This document shows positions 52,610 through 64,000 of a stretch of DNA of 64,000 nt, one piece after another (the stretch's first letter is position 1; each line of letters opens with the position of its first letter). The position numbers and the translations under genes were made by a program. Origin of the DNA: Agapetus fuscipes (taxonomy: Eukaryota > Arthropoda > Insecta > Trichoptera > Glossosomatidae); the NCBI GenBank assembly GCA_951799405.1, contig OX637356.1, positions 8,765,229-8,829,228 on the forward strand. The letters are read 5' to 3'. The notes beneath the pieces are model-generated. The model was not told the DNA's origin. It saw nothing but the letters and a program-made list of their open reading frames with translations, and made no database searches.

Positions 52610-53995
52610 AAAAATAGAATTTACTTTTAAAAATTCAAAATAAGAACTTTAGGGGTTTGTTATTAAAGTTGTACTTCGACATCTTCATTCTGCCTTATGA
52701 TAATAACTAAGCAATATGATAAATTTGTAATAAAAGTAGTTTAGATTTCCTGAAGCCATTCTCATACAGCCAGATAAGATTTTTTTTATTAAAACGAAGT
52801 CTGTTGAAAAAAAGTAAGATGTACACAAACAGTTCAGCTTCTAGCTAACTGAATAAATGGATAAATTAAAAAAAAAACAATGAAAGTTTATTTTTGTTTT
52901 TAACAAATTTCATGAAAACTCTCTCAAGAAAATTCAGTATATTTTATCTAAAAGGAGCAGAAATGAACACTTAAGTACGTTTTTTCGATATTTAACTCTC
53001 ATAAAACATGTTTTAAATAATATTTTTTCCTTCAAGTTAGTTTTAATTGATAATTAATTTTAGTTATTGTGGGAACTTAAATTATTTTTTAAGCAAATGG
53101 ATTTTTATTATGACAAATTGTATGTATTTGCCTCTACTTGCATGCGCCTGCTTAAAATGTTACCTTAAAAAAACATTGAAAATTTTCAGTGTCATACAAA
53201 CTGTAATAATATTTTGTTATTAGAACTTCTTGATTTTAGTCTTATTTAGATTTTTATAAATGCAAACACAGATAACAATTTCCTCATTTTTTCTTTACGA
53301 ATATTTAAAACATTTTCGAAAAAAAAACCTAGATTGTAGCCTTTGTTTCTTAATTACTCATTTTTTAGTCATACAAGTGATACAGGGAATATATGCAGGT
53401 CATGAAATCTATGCAAAAATATAAGAAAAAAATTAAAAGGCATTTTTCGAGTTCTTATTAATTTTTTTGGCTCGCAATGGAGTCAGAACACTTTTAAATT
53501 TGCATTTTTTTCTCAGCAAGCAAACGTGACTGCAGTCCTTAGCAAACAATAAACATTTTTTATTAAGCCATTTTCCTAGCAACCCGGCCAGGTGACGTCA
53601 CAATATTGTCTTTGTCAAATCACGTGTGAACCTTATTACATGTGGGTGCGCTTACTTTGTTATTGAAAGCTCGGCTGAAGAGCATTTTTCCAAGGAATTG
53701 TGAACAGTCACGCGTCGTAGAACATGGTGCGCTTAGTTTAGTAATTATAGAGCATCCGCTTGCTGGAGTGGTGCCAGGGTTTTTTTTGCAAGTCTGGCGA
53801 ATCGCTCTTTTCTTTCCTCTCAAACAACATCATTCTGGAGACCTTGGCCTATCATCAGATTCCTGACACTTTTCATGCGTACATCTATACAAATTGTATA
53901 AAAAATTCCTTTTCATTCATTGATGAAAAGATCTTTCAGTAAGGCACAAAAGCATTATATAATTTACCCTGGAAAAGAGAGATTTTAAATTGTTA
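52610..53995. other. No gene recognised
   Basis: AT-rich; only short frames. cctagcaacccggccaggtgacgtcac near 53575 resembles segments at 10655, 20035 and 62430, so a further dispersed family may be present. Confidence 0.3.
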
Positions 53996-54009
53996 ATTGA
54001 TATTAATAA

Positions 54010-54215
54010 AAACTGGTTCACTTTTCTAATGCCACCTCTGTTGCAGGGCTGGTCGGCAAAAGATACAGGGCTTATGTTTATTTGAAATTGGGTTCATATG
54101 TTGCCAGTCCACATGCGGCATGTGTAAGCGCTAGCTTATATGTGTCTGCTTATGGGAATGAATGCAATATGAATCTTAAATGTAATGTTTATTTGAAACT
54201 TAGATTGAGGCGCGT
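54010..54215 (+). repeat. S3 copy
   Basis: Plus, diverged 5' end (ggttcacttttctaatgcca). Its tail meets a MITE-like element at 54222. Confidence 0.75.
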
Positions 54216-54221
54216 GCATAG

Positions 54222-54365
54222 GGTATAGGCAAATACATTTCACTCATTGACTAAAGTGCTAACGAAAGCTCCAATCGAACTGAAATTTTGAATTTTAAAT
54301 CTGAATAAAACCATATTGCCTACCTATTAGGCGCATATGGCATGTATGGGATGCACGCCCCTGTT
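54222..54365. mobile_element. MITE-like element, about 144 bp, uninterrupted
   Basis: Ends gcgcgtgcatagggtatagg and, inverted, ggggcgtgcatcccataca. Unbroken relative of 31468-31895. It sits in or next to an S3 tail. Confidence 0.65.
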
Positions 54366-54369
54366 ATAG

Positions 54370-55630
54370 ATTAGCTGTATTTTTTTCATGTATAATATTG
54401 AAATATAAACTTACGTGTTCATGGCCTCTATTTGATGCACTAAAAACGCGTCCAGATTACTTAAAATGATGTCTTAGATTATTTCAGTATTTCGGTATGA
54501 ACTTATTTCTCACATTAACGCTCTAGGGAACTTCTATTTATTATTTGCTTAATGACATTTTGCAAAAATAATACTGCAGGCAGTACCATTATCTTTCCAT
54601 GCAATGAATAATTGCAAATTTATATTAACGAATATTTGTGCAATAAAGAAAACCGGAAAAACAAGCAAAAATTGATGAAATTAATGTATTGTTTCAATGC
54701 AAAAAAAATACATGTACATTGTCAATTATAGAATGCAACTCTTTCGGTTAAATGCAAGACAACAATATTAAAGACCATAAAAAAAACTTTTTTAAATAAA
54801 AATTATGAAATCAATATCGATGTATAAAATCACACTAATAATTTAAAATATATACACAGCTGCTGTTGAACACATTCAGTAATAAAGTGCCTTAATACGT
54901 CAATGGTTTAAAAATATCAATTATAATTTTTATTATATTTTTTAGGGTTAATCTCATATAGTTATTATTAATTAAATATAAAGTTTTTTTATACAAAACT
55001 TCTATAGGTATCTATATTGATTTTCAAAAACTAAATCGTGAATGACTGAGTAGGTAGGGATTTTTTACGTAAATGTTTATACCTATATCTTACTTAGTTT
55101 CTTTAGCAATGTTGCTGCAATGTAAAATGGAATTTTTCTGATAAGAATGTTGGGTTTCCTAATTGAATAAAATGTGACAACGATAAGGCTCTTGCAGTTT
55201 TGTGGAATAAAATATCCCAATTAGGTTTTATTTTCAAAATCCAATGTTCTCTAATTAAATTCTATTCTTAACTATCGATTACTTTAACTTGAGTATGAAA
55301 TATTTACATAAACTTCCCTCGATCGCATAAATCGAATATACATTTTATCGCTAAGTTAAAAACTGAATAAGTGCTGATTCACTGATTTGAGACATCGGGG
55401 GTAAATCATTTTATTGGCTGGACATTCTTATAGCAAGAGGACTAATCGTTACGAAGTGCTCATGACAAGCTTGCCAACTACCTACAGGATTTTCAGATTT
55501 TTTGTCGTGTTTTCTCTCGTAGAAAATAGGAAAAAATGTACATTTATTTGAAAAGCCCCTGTTAGCTTAATGTGTCACGATTTTTCGATTTACGCAATCG
55601 AGGGGAGTTTATGTAATGTTTAATACAATC
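54370..55630. other. No gene recognised
   Basis: AT-rich, no long frames and no named repeat. The short motif cgattta...cgcaatcgagggaagttta occurs inverted at 55315-55335 and 55585-55610. Confidence 0.3.
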
Positions 55631-55844
55631 TCCAATGTAACATATCTTTGCAACTTAGATTAGATTAGATTAGATAATACAGATAATGTTAACTCCATGT
55701 CTTCTTTATTTATGAAAGTCCTTATTTATATGTAGGTATAAACTATAAATGTATTTTCGGTAGGTACCTTTACTTCATGGGCATGGGCAACAATCGACAT
55801 ACAATAGTTCTGCATTAGGTTCCATGACGATATGTTTGTCTATT

Positions 55845-55940
55845 ATTTATAATCTAAATTGCAAATATGTGTTACATTTTTAGATTTATATTAAATGCAT
55901 TCCCACAAGCAGACACGTATAAGTTCACGCTTCCTACACA
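55845..55940 (-). repeat. S3 3' fragment
   Basis: Minus tail end only (ataatctaaattgcaaatat to aagttcacgcttcc). A second tail scrap, plus strand, is at 55635-55675. Confidence 0.6.
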
Positions 55941-56035
55941 TTAACACTACGTACCTTTTAATTTCAGAAAAAATCCTAGATAGCCACCATTGGCTCTATA
56001 CATTAATCAATTTAAGGACTTGATTATAAAAACTG

Positions 56036-56253
56036 TTGCGTCGTGTAAACCGTTCCGATGAGTGTGACTGTGATGTTGCCGCTGTCGGCGCTGACGCCAT
56101 GATTGCGCTAGTGATGTGCCTCATCATGAAGATATTCGAGTGCTCGTACCGCGCTCGCAAGCGCTCCGGGAGGAACAGCCCCGTCATGTGCGAGACCAAG
56201 GCGGGCAGGAGGCGCAGGAACAGCCCTAGGCATTCTAGACCGAGGGGGGGAGG
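56036..56253 (+). CDS. Candidate exon, unrecognised (GC-rich, basic C-terminal part)
   Basis: A GC-rich stretch open on the plus strand, ending GGAG before the donor gtgagt at about 56252. From ATG 56099 it reads MIALVMCLIMKIFECSYRAR then KRSGRNSPVMCETKAGRRRR: a short hydrophobic segment followed by a basic region. No convincing acceptor is seen. The minus strand is also open (55996-56385), so strand is uncertain. Confidence 0.3.
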
Positions 56254-56356
56254 TGAGTTGTCCATGGACTTGCCATAAACTAAACAATAACCCGCGTATT
56301 CATCAACCTTCCTAACACAGTAACACACTCTGAACCTTTTCACATGGTTCGTACCG

Positions 56357-56540
56357 GTGCTGAGCTGAAAGTCTCTTCTCACCACGGTAATTCTAACCTA
56401 CTGAATATCGGTAATATTTGTCTGAAGACTAATCAGCTGTTCACTTGCGGCCATCTTGGATTGACAGATCTTCTTACATATTTGTACAGATATTCGGTAG
56501 GTAAGAAATACCATGGTGTTGAGACTTCCAGCCCTGGATT
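56357..56540. mobile_element. MITE, same family
   Basis: Diverged copy; inner part gaagactaatcagctgttca and ggccatcttggattgacag are conserved in all copies. Confidence 0.7.
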
Positions 56541-56694
56541 GGAGGTAGGTACCTACTGTATTGAATGAGCATGTATGTGAGCAATCCCACAATCTGACGT
56601 TACTTTGTCAGGCGTTCCCATACATTTTGTGACTGGATCCGGACCAACGCCGGAGCCGGACCGTGTGAAAAGGGGGTAAGGCTCTTTAGATTGG

Positions 56695-56955
56695 ATCTAT
56701 AATCTATAATGTAAGTTGCAAAAATATATTAATATTAAAAATTCAAATTAAATGCATGCCCACAAACAGACACGTGCAAGTTCATGCTTTAAAATGTTGC
56801 ATAATATGTACTAACAAATTAAAATCCAAGCCTCAAATGAACATAAGCCCTGCAACTTTTACCGACCTTCCCTGAACCAAGAGGGACATTGGCAAAGTGA
56901 ACCATTTTTTACTGTATGTGTGGTCAGCCTCATACGAACCTTTAAGTCAAGGGGT
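56695..56955 (-). repeat. S3 copy
   Basis: Full-length minus copy, tail tataatctataatgtaagtt. Confidence 0.8.
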
Positions 56956-57249
56956 TCAGATAGATAATATATTAGACCCACGTCAAAACATAATGTTTAT
57001 ATGTTGTGCCTTTTGATATTGATTTTAGAAGCCGTAAGAATGCAATGTCATTCTTGACATGTAAAGGGTTGTAAATTAAAGGGGAAGAAAACATCTGTTG
57101 TGAATACTTACTCACTAATTAAGTACATACGCAATACATTTTCTGTAATTTTAGAATATTTCATTTTTTTTTTGTGATATAAAAACAAACTTTTGTTCAC
57201 CTAACTATGTGTGTACATCGTATTTTTACTGCTAGCAATTCCTTTCCTT

Positions 57250-57730
57250 TCAAATTCTAAATTTAAATTTCCCGCTCGTACTTGCACATTGCGCGAGTAG
57301 CGCCTCTGGTGGATTCTTTCGGAACTAATCGCATTTGCGAATCTATCGTTGCTAACATCACACTGGAAACGATTGTCTCGTTTGAGTGGTTGTGCGCGCG
57401 CCTGTCAAAATTCGTCTCCTCTTTTAAATCGACAAAACTACGATAACAATTCAAGAAAAAAATCAAAAAGTGCCACTAATTTAACCTACAAACTAGTGAA
57501 ATTACAATCATCACCCATACATAACAAATTATATACATTTTCATTCATATTGTTGTTATAAATTGTTCGCAACGGACAGCTGTTAATCTGTCAGTTTTTT
57601 TTATTGTTTTGCAATTTTTTGTGGTTATTTTGGTGAATCAGTGATGTGATTTTTTCATCTCGCATTATTTCGCAGTGCTTGATTTTGCGAAATGTATTTT
57701 TTTTCGTTGAAATTATGTTTAGTGTCGCAA
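57250..57730 (+). promoter_or_regulatory. Promoter/leader-like region upstream of 57735
   Basis: CpG-containing, free of the local repeat families, and just before the candidate start exon. It contains attgcgcgag and gtgcgcgcgcc. No TATA box seen. Confidence 0.3.
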
Positions 57731-57734
57731 TAAA

Positions 57735-57780
57735 ATGAGGATTAAAAAGACATCTGTGATTATCGAGCCCCATGACAGAG
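57735..57780 (+). CDS. Candidate first coding exon of a gene running off the right edge
   Basis: ATG in context aaaATGAGG, then MRIKKTSVIIEPHDR and donor gtaaaa in phase 1. About 480 bp upstream (57250-57730) is GC-richer, repeat-free and promoter-like. The remaining exons are not found in the 6 kb left. Unrecognised protein. Confidence 0.35.
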
Positions 57781-58377
57781 GTAAAAAATATTTTACTTTT
57801 ATAAGATAAATCGACTTAATTTTTTATTAATTTCTAAATCTATGTAGACATTGATATTCCGAGGAATAGTCAGTATTTTTAATTAAAGGGGTTTCTTGTA
57901 TTTTCATACAGTTTTCATCAAATGAGTTAGGTCAAATTTTTAGGTCCCATTTCTGTATAATATATGTCAATTTATAATGAAAGTAAGGATATTATATTTT
58001 ACATTTAAGTACATGAGACTGCATTCCATTGTGTTAGCAATTATGTCTATGTACCGCGCATAATTTTATTCACTGAGTCATTTTAATTTTGCCATAAATT
58101 TACGCCATGATGTCATTTTTGTGGTATTTAGGTTTTTTTCATTCATTAAAAAAATAAATATGCCGATACCTATATTTTTAAATATGTAAATACTCACGGT
58201 GCTATTCTCAAACAGCAAAGCCATGGCTCATCCGCAGCCGACAGTGAATTTTACATACCGAAAATCGATGATCAGTAGATCAGCTATGGATCAAATGTTT
58301 TATGAATAGCACAGTTAGGTTAGTTGTTGGGAGGTAAGGTTTAAAAAAAAGTTATCATTTTCTGTTTATTTTTTGTT

Positions 58378-59345
58378 CCTTGACTTACGGGTTGGTGTAA
58401 GACTGCACACCGATACTGTAAAAATTTATTCACTTTGTCAATGTTACATCTGTTTCAGGAAAGGGCGGCAAAAGTTGCAGGGTTTATGTTCATTTGAATA
58501 TTGATTTTTTGTTGTTGTAAATACACACGAAGCATGTGTAAGCGCGAACCTACAAGTGTATGCTTGTGGGAATTTAATTAAGATTATTCTTAAGGCGTGT
58601 TATAAAGCTAAATCTGCCATTTTTGTTTCTTACACTTTCTGGTATTAGCAATATAGTTACATGGTTACAGTGATGAAAAAAATCAAGCATGTTTATTGAT
58701 TTTTTATCTTAATTATAAAGCTTGAACAAAATTTATAACTTAAGAATTGCCACCACAAAAAAATATTTAAAAAAACGCGTTTTTTTTACATTTTTAGTTT
58801 TTTTTTCGTGTGTGCTGTATTTTGGAATTTTGTTTTTCTTTTTAATTACAGAACTATACATTGTTTAGGTTCCGTACTCAACATTTTTTTTTATAATGTT
58901 AATAGTTTTTGAGTAAATATGGAAAAACTGTGTTCTTTGATTTAATTTAAATTTAATTCATTTAGTAGTTTCAGTTTTTCCATAGTTACTCAAAAACTAT
59001 TGACATTATGAAAAAAATGTTGAGTACGGAACCTAAACAATGTATAGTTCTGTAATTAAAAAGCAAAAACAAAATTCCAAAATACAGCACACACGAAAAA
59101 AAAGCTAAAAATGTAAAAAAAAACGCGTTTTTTTAAATATTTTTTTGTGGTGGCAATTCTTAAGTTATATATTTTGTTTAAGCTTTATAATTAAGATAAA
59201 AAATCAATAAACATGCTTGATTTTTTTCATTACTGTAACTATATTGCTAATACCAGAAAGTGTAAGAAATAAAAATGGCAGATTTAGCTTTATAACACGC
59301 CTTAAATGTGTGTTCATCTTTCCAACTTAGATTATAAATTATGTG
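58378..59345 (+). repeat. S3 copy split by a fold-back element
   Basis: 5' part 58378-58593 and 3' tail 59302-59345 join at TTAA, which is present once in unbroken S3 copies (aatcttaaatgt). Confidence 0.8.
58594..59301. mobile_element. 708-bp fold-back element with TTAA target duplication
   Basis: Two nearly identical inverted arms of about 345 bp start ggcgtgttataaagctaaat and meet near 58947. Flanked by TTAA at 58590-58593 and 59302-59305, the piggyBac-type target. No coding capacity. Confidence 0.85.
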
Positions 59346-59429
59346 TTCTAAAATAGACCTAGGCTTTCGTTAGCAGACGCGCTATAACCACTAAGCCATC
59401 GTCCGGTTAAATTAAATTAAATTACTTAT

Positions 59430-59755
59430 GCTGATTTATTTGGTGAGCGCTGTTTTTGTGTGAATCACACCTCAAGAGCCCTCTGTGAGTTTGGTCGTCG
59501 CTGTAGATAGCGCCAATTCTCAAGCAAGGCCCAGTTGCTGTAGGTAAGACTGGATGGACCTTTTAATGACCGGTCTTTGGTAGCTCTTCGCTGGGTTGAA
59601 AAATTCATAAACCTTTAGGTTTATGAATTTTTCAACCCAGCGAAGAGCAAATTTGAAAATATTAATGGTATATTTTTTGTGCTCCGCCGGGATTCAAACC
59701 CACAACCTTTCATTTACGAGTCCGAAGTGTTACCACTGGACTACGGACCGGTTGA
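59430..59755 (-). repeat. SINE S2 copy with internal inverted duplication
   Basis: Minus strand head ccggtccgtagtccagtgg at 59752, B-box region gggtttgaatcccggcgg. Around 59585-59650 gctcttcgctgggttgaaa is repeated in inverse, giving a near-perfect hairpin around aacctttaggtt. Confidence 0.75.
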
Positions 59756-59759
59756 TATA

Positions 59760-60785
59760 TGAAATCAAAAAAAATTTCACTCTGTTTTACTGACTTGCGT
59801 TGTCCACTATTTTTGAGTAGAAATAGAGCTGAATGGAGTGGGAACATTCCAAGTTTCTTTCGGCGGTCTATGTGGCTAGGGTCCTTTTGTGGTCCTTATC
59901 AACCAAAATCAAAATTAAGAATGCCACTTGGCTATCAAATCCTCTTTTTTTTTTGTTTCGGCCACATTCTATATCCTTATGATCTTTGAAGTCTTACCTT
60001 TTTTTTCCCAATTAGGTACGATTTACTTATTTGAAAAATACTAATTTACCAGCAATTTATGTTCGAAAGGTTAATTAAACAAATTCCAGTTGAAATGTTC
60101 CTTTTACAACATGTTTTACGATAAAATAACTCATTAGAAATCGATTTCAACACAATTTAACGCTTACGTGCGTTTACTTTTATTCATGCGCCTCATTTGT
60201 TTACCATAGATAAGGAATCTTGTAATCTGAATGGCTATAATAGTTCCTGTTTGTCTAGCCATGTGTTTACACTTTATACCTACCGACAATTAAATTTCGA
60301 AATTTCTTTATTGGTTCCGCGAGTGCATTTGCATTAAAGATACTTTATATTATTGTGATTTTGTACGTACTTTTCTCAGCTAAATATTTACAAATGTATA
60401 CTCAACAAAGGCGTTTTTTCAAAAAATGTATTGGAAATATAGTAGCGGCTATAGTTTCCATACTGTGAGCGTTTTAGTTTTCACGCATTTCTGGTAAATA
60501 ACAAGTAAGAAGTTGGTTGCGGCACAGTTCGTTGGCCAGGAAAGAAAGTTGGTTGCGTTGAGTCACTAATTTTCTGAATTCATAATAAGTGGGCAAATCT
60601 ATTCCGAGCCCATTGTTTTGTTTTCGTTTCGTAAAGCATTGGCGAAACAAAACGTTAAGTTAACATTTACTCAATGTTTCTTAGGCAATTCACGTTGAGA
60701 TCTATCGTATATTAAAAGTATGCCGGTTCCCTGCTCCTTTTAAGAAACAGGTTCAAATGTCTTCTGAATGCGAAGTAAACAAAAC
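59760..60785. other. No gene recognised
   Basis: A 76-codon frame (59759-59989) starts inside a SINE S2 border and has no known domain. The rest is unique AT-rich sequence. Confidence 0.3.
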
Positions 60786-60787
60786 CT

Positions 60788-60953
60788 GGGCTGGAAGTCT
60801 CATCACCACGGTAATTATTTTTGTATGAAGACTTAATCAGCTGTTCACTGGCGGAAATCTTGGATTGACAGGTCTTCATACAAATATTACCGAAATTCGG
60901 TAGGTAAGAATTACCGTGGTGATGAGACTTCCAGCCCTGGGTTAGAAGCTAAT
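60788..60953. mobile_element. MITE, same family
   Basis: gggctggaagtctcatcacc to ggtgatgagacttccagccc, flanked by cctgg on both sides; left arm lacks about 20 bp. Confidence 0.75.
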
Positions 60954-61014
60954 ACAGAAACAGGAAACCATTTCTGACATCCTACTTGGATTTGAACCTT
61001 TAGGAACTTCCGTT

Positions 61015-61185
61015 GACTATATATCTTAAATAAAAGATATATAAAATATCAAATGCATGCCCACTAGCAGACACTCGTAAGTTCGCGTTTACGCATGCTG
61101 CATGTTTACTTGCAAAATAAACACCCAACTCTCAAATTAACATTAACCCTGCAACTCTTGCTGCCCTTTTCTGAAACAGGGGTTC
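61015..61185 (-). repeat. S3 fragment
   Basis: Minus, 3' two thirds, truncated after ctgaaacaggggt. Confidence 0.65.
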
Positions 61186-61614
61186 CAGCATTATTTAGGA
61201 ATCATCGCAGTCCAAACAGACAAACCTAAGTACGAGTTTTTATCCATTCGTACCTAGTTAGCGAGAGTACAAAATTTTACATAGAAAGTTGAAAAGACAC
61301 AATTTTTTTTTCTGTCTTACTTATATTCTGACTTAGTAAGTCGAAACCAAGGCCTTTCTACTTAGAAAGCAGACACTCTGCCGATTCAGCTGTTATCGAC
61401 CGATATATACCAACACCTTATAATGAATATACAACATAGGTACTTCAGCACGTATTTTTTTAGTTAGGGGTGTCTAGGGGGCTTGGAAACCCTATGAGTC
61501 ACTCGATATACCTTAGCTTGCACCCTCTTACACAACGCCGTCCCAAAACTACCCTCTTGCACCCTAATCTTGAATGTACTGAAGATGTCTGGGGTCGCAG
61601 GAGAAACAAAACGC

Positions 61615-61890
61615 ACATACAGTGCAACTTCTTATCGAGTTGTTCCCGAAGGGGTGTGGAATGTATTTGTTTTGACAGGCTAGAAGTTCGGTTTTACGCA
61701 AACCATTTCATTTGAAGTGTCTCGCAAAGTGGCCGCTTTTCATTTCTTGTAAAAGCTAAGAAAACCTTGCCGGTATTTTAATTTTAAGGTTTAAATAGAC
61801 ACCGAAACGGGAAATCATTCGTGACACTCTTGCTGGGGATATAACCCTAGTGCTATGGTATGGAACGCAAATATTCTACCAACTGAGCTA
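61615..61890 (-). repeat. SINE S1 copy, diverged
   Basis: Minus strand head tagctcagttggtagaat near 61890, B-box region degraded (gggttatatcc), body and tail recognisable. Confidence 0.65.
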
Positions 61891-62184
61891 CCTAACAATA
61901 ATTGAAGAATTTTTTTTTTAGGAGTGTGATTTGTCTTTCTGTATAAATAAAATTTAGGTATATAAATGGACAGTTAAATTAAATACGTTTTAAGGATTTT
62001 TTTACATAGGTACACAAATATACAGAATTACAGAAAATACATAAATATCTACAAAGTAGGGAAGTACGTTTTATTTACTGCACCTCAGCCATTTAAGTAA
62101 TGTTTTTTTTACTACAAACAATATTTTCAAGGTTTTAGAATTTTCGACTAAGCAAAATAATCTGCTGTCCTACATTAAAATACA

Positions 62185-62370
62185 TCTGTAATCTTAGTTG
62201 CAAATTAATATTGATATTTAAAATTCATATCTAATGCCATGTCCACAAGCATCCACTTGCCAAACAAACGCATGCCCACAATCAAACACTTCTTCATTTG
62301 TACTAACTACGTAAAATTAGACCCTAACCTCCAATCGATATAAACCGTGCAACTCTCACCGATTTTTACT
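62185..62370 (-). repeat. S3 fragment, diverged
   Basis: Minus: taatcttagttgcaaattaa to tgcaactctcaccgattt; holds a partial internal duplication (aatgccatgtccacaagca / gcatgcccacaatc). Confidence 0.55.
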
Positions 62371-62374
62371 TGTA

Positions 62375-64000
62375 TTGGACTTCCGTCCTTAGCAACCAAT
62401 GGAAAAATATTTGCAAGCCTTTTCCCCAGTAACCTGGCTGTGTGTCAAGATTTGTCAATTCATGTGCGGACTTCATTCAATCATGCATTTTGTTTCCCCT
62501 CCCTTCTCTCGCATTTCCTCCAAACGTCATCCGGATCTTTAATCAAAGATTCGCATCTTGATTACGTCGGAATTTCCCCTCTGATGTATGGAATGACTAG
62601 TAATAAAGGGTGACTCTTAAATATTACAATATTGTCAGTAGGTATACCGCCTTCCACTCTTACACCCTCGGAAAATGTATGTAATCAAAATATTATAATG
62701 TGTTTGGGGACACCCTATCGCTTGAAACATTGCAACCCGAGTATAAAATATAACTAGAACTTTGTACCAAAAAATGTGTGAAATATTAATCGTTCACCAG
62801 AGGCGCTGTTTTAGTTTTTCGTACATTTTTGTAAACGCTATTGTTGAGCTTAAACGTAAAAGTTTCCTTTTCTGGAAACCGGAATTGATTTAAGAGACAT
62901 TTGTGTGGGCTGCGAAAATGATACTTTGGTTTATGTGAAATATAGACTGCTTTTGGTCGAGCATTTTTCATGTTACAAATGGCTTAGCCTTGAAATCGAC
63001 AGTATGTTGAAGTATTTCACTGTGTAATTGGATGATTTTTCATTTGGGAGGGAAAATTTTGTATCATATCAGGAGGTGAGATTCAAAAATGGTCATGTCC
63101 GAAATTCAGAATTTTGGGAAATGAAGGATTTAGTTTTCGGTGTGTTCCATAGGCAAACTACTTTATTAAATGGCATTTATGAAAACCCGTTTTTATTATT
63201 ACGCTTATTTTATGAAAATCCTTTAACTTTTCCAGCAGAAACTCTTAAAAAAATGATTTTTTAAATGGACTTGACTAGTTTTGAATCGAAGTAATGGACT
63301 TGACTATATTTGAAAAATATTCGGTGGGACTTGACTATTATTGAAAACTACTTGATGGGACTTGACCATTTTTGTCATTCACTTTGTTAACAAGTTTTTA
63401 GGGCTGTCACAATATGTTGCGTGAAAATGAAATGAAATGAAATCAAAAAGAATTAATTATTGAAAACTCATATTATGGAGGGCCCTTGAGGTGTGACACA
63501 CACAACAACGGCGCTCTTTTGTCATGTATTAATTAAATCAAAATAAATTATCCTCATATATATTTATATATATATATATATATATATTTATTCAGTACAG
63601 TGTTAAAGTACACAATATTATAATGTTAATGTTTTTAAAAATGTTGTTCTACATACTGCTACAACAACTCCATTTACCTTCTTTATAAAGTATTTAATAG
63701 ACATATTTTTTGCCTTTCCAGTACCGGTTCAAATTCTTTTCCTTTGCGGTGTTATAGCTTTTCTTTTGCGGTGTTATAGCTTTTGTAAATTTTTAAAATA
63801 AAACTGTCTTGGCCTTTTTTTTCCGGAATTTCGAAATTTTTTGAATTGAAGTTGTTTATGTCCTGTAATCTAAGTGAGCAGCATTGAATAATGCATATTG
63901 CATATAAACAACTAATCAATATAAAAGTGAATATGTAGGTACATCATAATTTTTTATACTTATATGTACATATTTACTTTTAAGTGACAACCCTATATTG
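62375..64000. other. No gene recognised
   Basis: Unique AT-rich sequence to the edge. A short tandem of gggacttgactatttttgaa occurs three to four times at 63268-63380. An 18-bp direct repeat cttttgcggtgttatagctt is at 63742-63783. Confidence 0.3.
63480..63600. repeat. S2 tail scrap and AT microsatellite
   Basis: gggcccttgaggtgtgacac matches the 3' end of SINE S2; followed at 63560-63590 by (ta)n. Confidence 0.55.

Overview
The window is nuclear DNA of an arthropod, most likely an insect. It is AT-rich, its genes are split by long introns, the intergenic DNA holds many SINEs and MITEs, and the short motif taggtacctac is frequent, as in many insect genomes. I cannot name the order or species. 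Nothing looks bacterial, and there is no operon or CRISPR array.

Three genes are well supported. (1) Minus strand, 14261 to 996: a nine-exon SLC46-type (proton-coupled folate transporter-like) MFS transporter. Its exons join to 471 codons plus stop. (2) Minus strand, 35316 to 18501: a second SLC46-type transporter, 482 codons plus stop. Exons 2 to 8 of the two genes have exactly the same lengths (199, 294, 153, 190, 102, 138 and 84 nt) and matching phases, so they are a head-to-tail tandem duplicate. Each needs one GC-AG intron, at a different place in each copy. (3) Plus strand, 37841-39316: an intact single-exon ANGEL/CCR4-type endonuclease/exonuclease/phosphatase protein of 491 aa.

From about 43 kb to the right edge there is no long gene. 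Several short plus-strand exons with good splice signals or start contexts (43.5, 46.2, 52.3, 56.1 and 57.7 kb) suggest 5' exons or alternative promoters of one or more genes that run off the right end. An orphan FnIII exon resembling Dscam (11881-12085, plus strand) lies inside intron 2 of transporter 1.

The rest is mainly mobile DNA. There are two tRNA-derived SINE families (here S1 and S2), a very common SINE-like family with a TTAGA/ATAGATT-type tail (S3), several MITE families, two large fold-back elements, two solo LTRs in opposite orientation, and decayed non-LTR retrotransposon tails. Nested insertions with readable target duplications allow relative dating. The most unusual structures are: a 20-bp minisatellite (6008-6786) made by amplifying the 5' end of SINE S1, so it repeats a pol III A-box-like motif; a 2.65-kb element (46382-49030) with terminal inverted repeats and a perfect 8-bp target duplication that carries a 21-bp satellite and split a duplicated piece of the ANGEL gene; and a tandem array of about 408-bp S3-related units between the two transporters.
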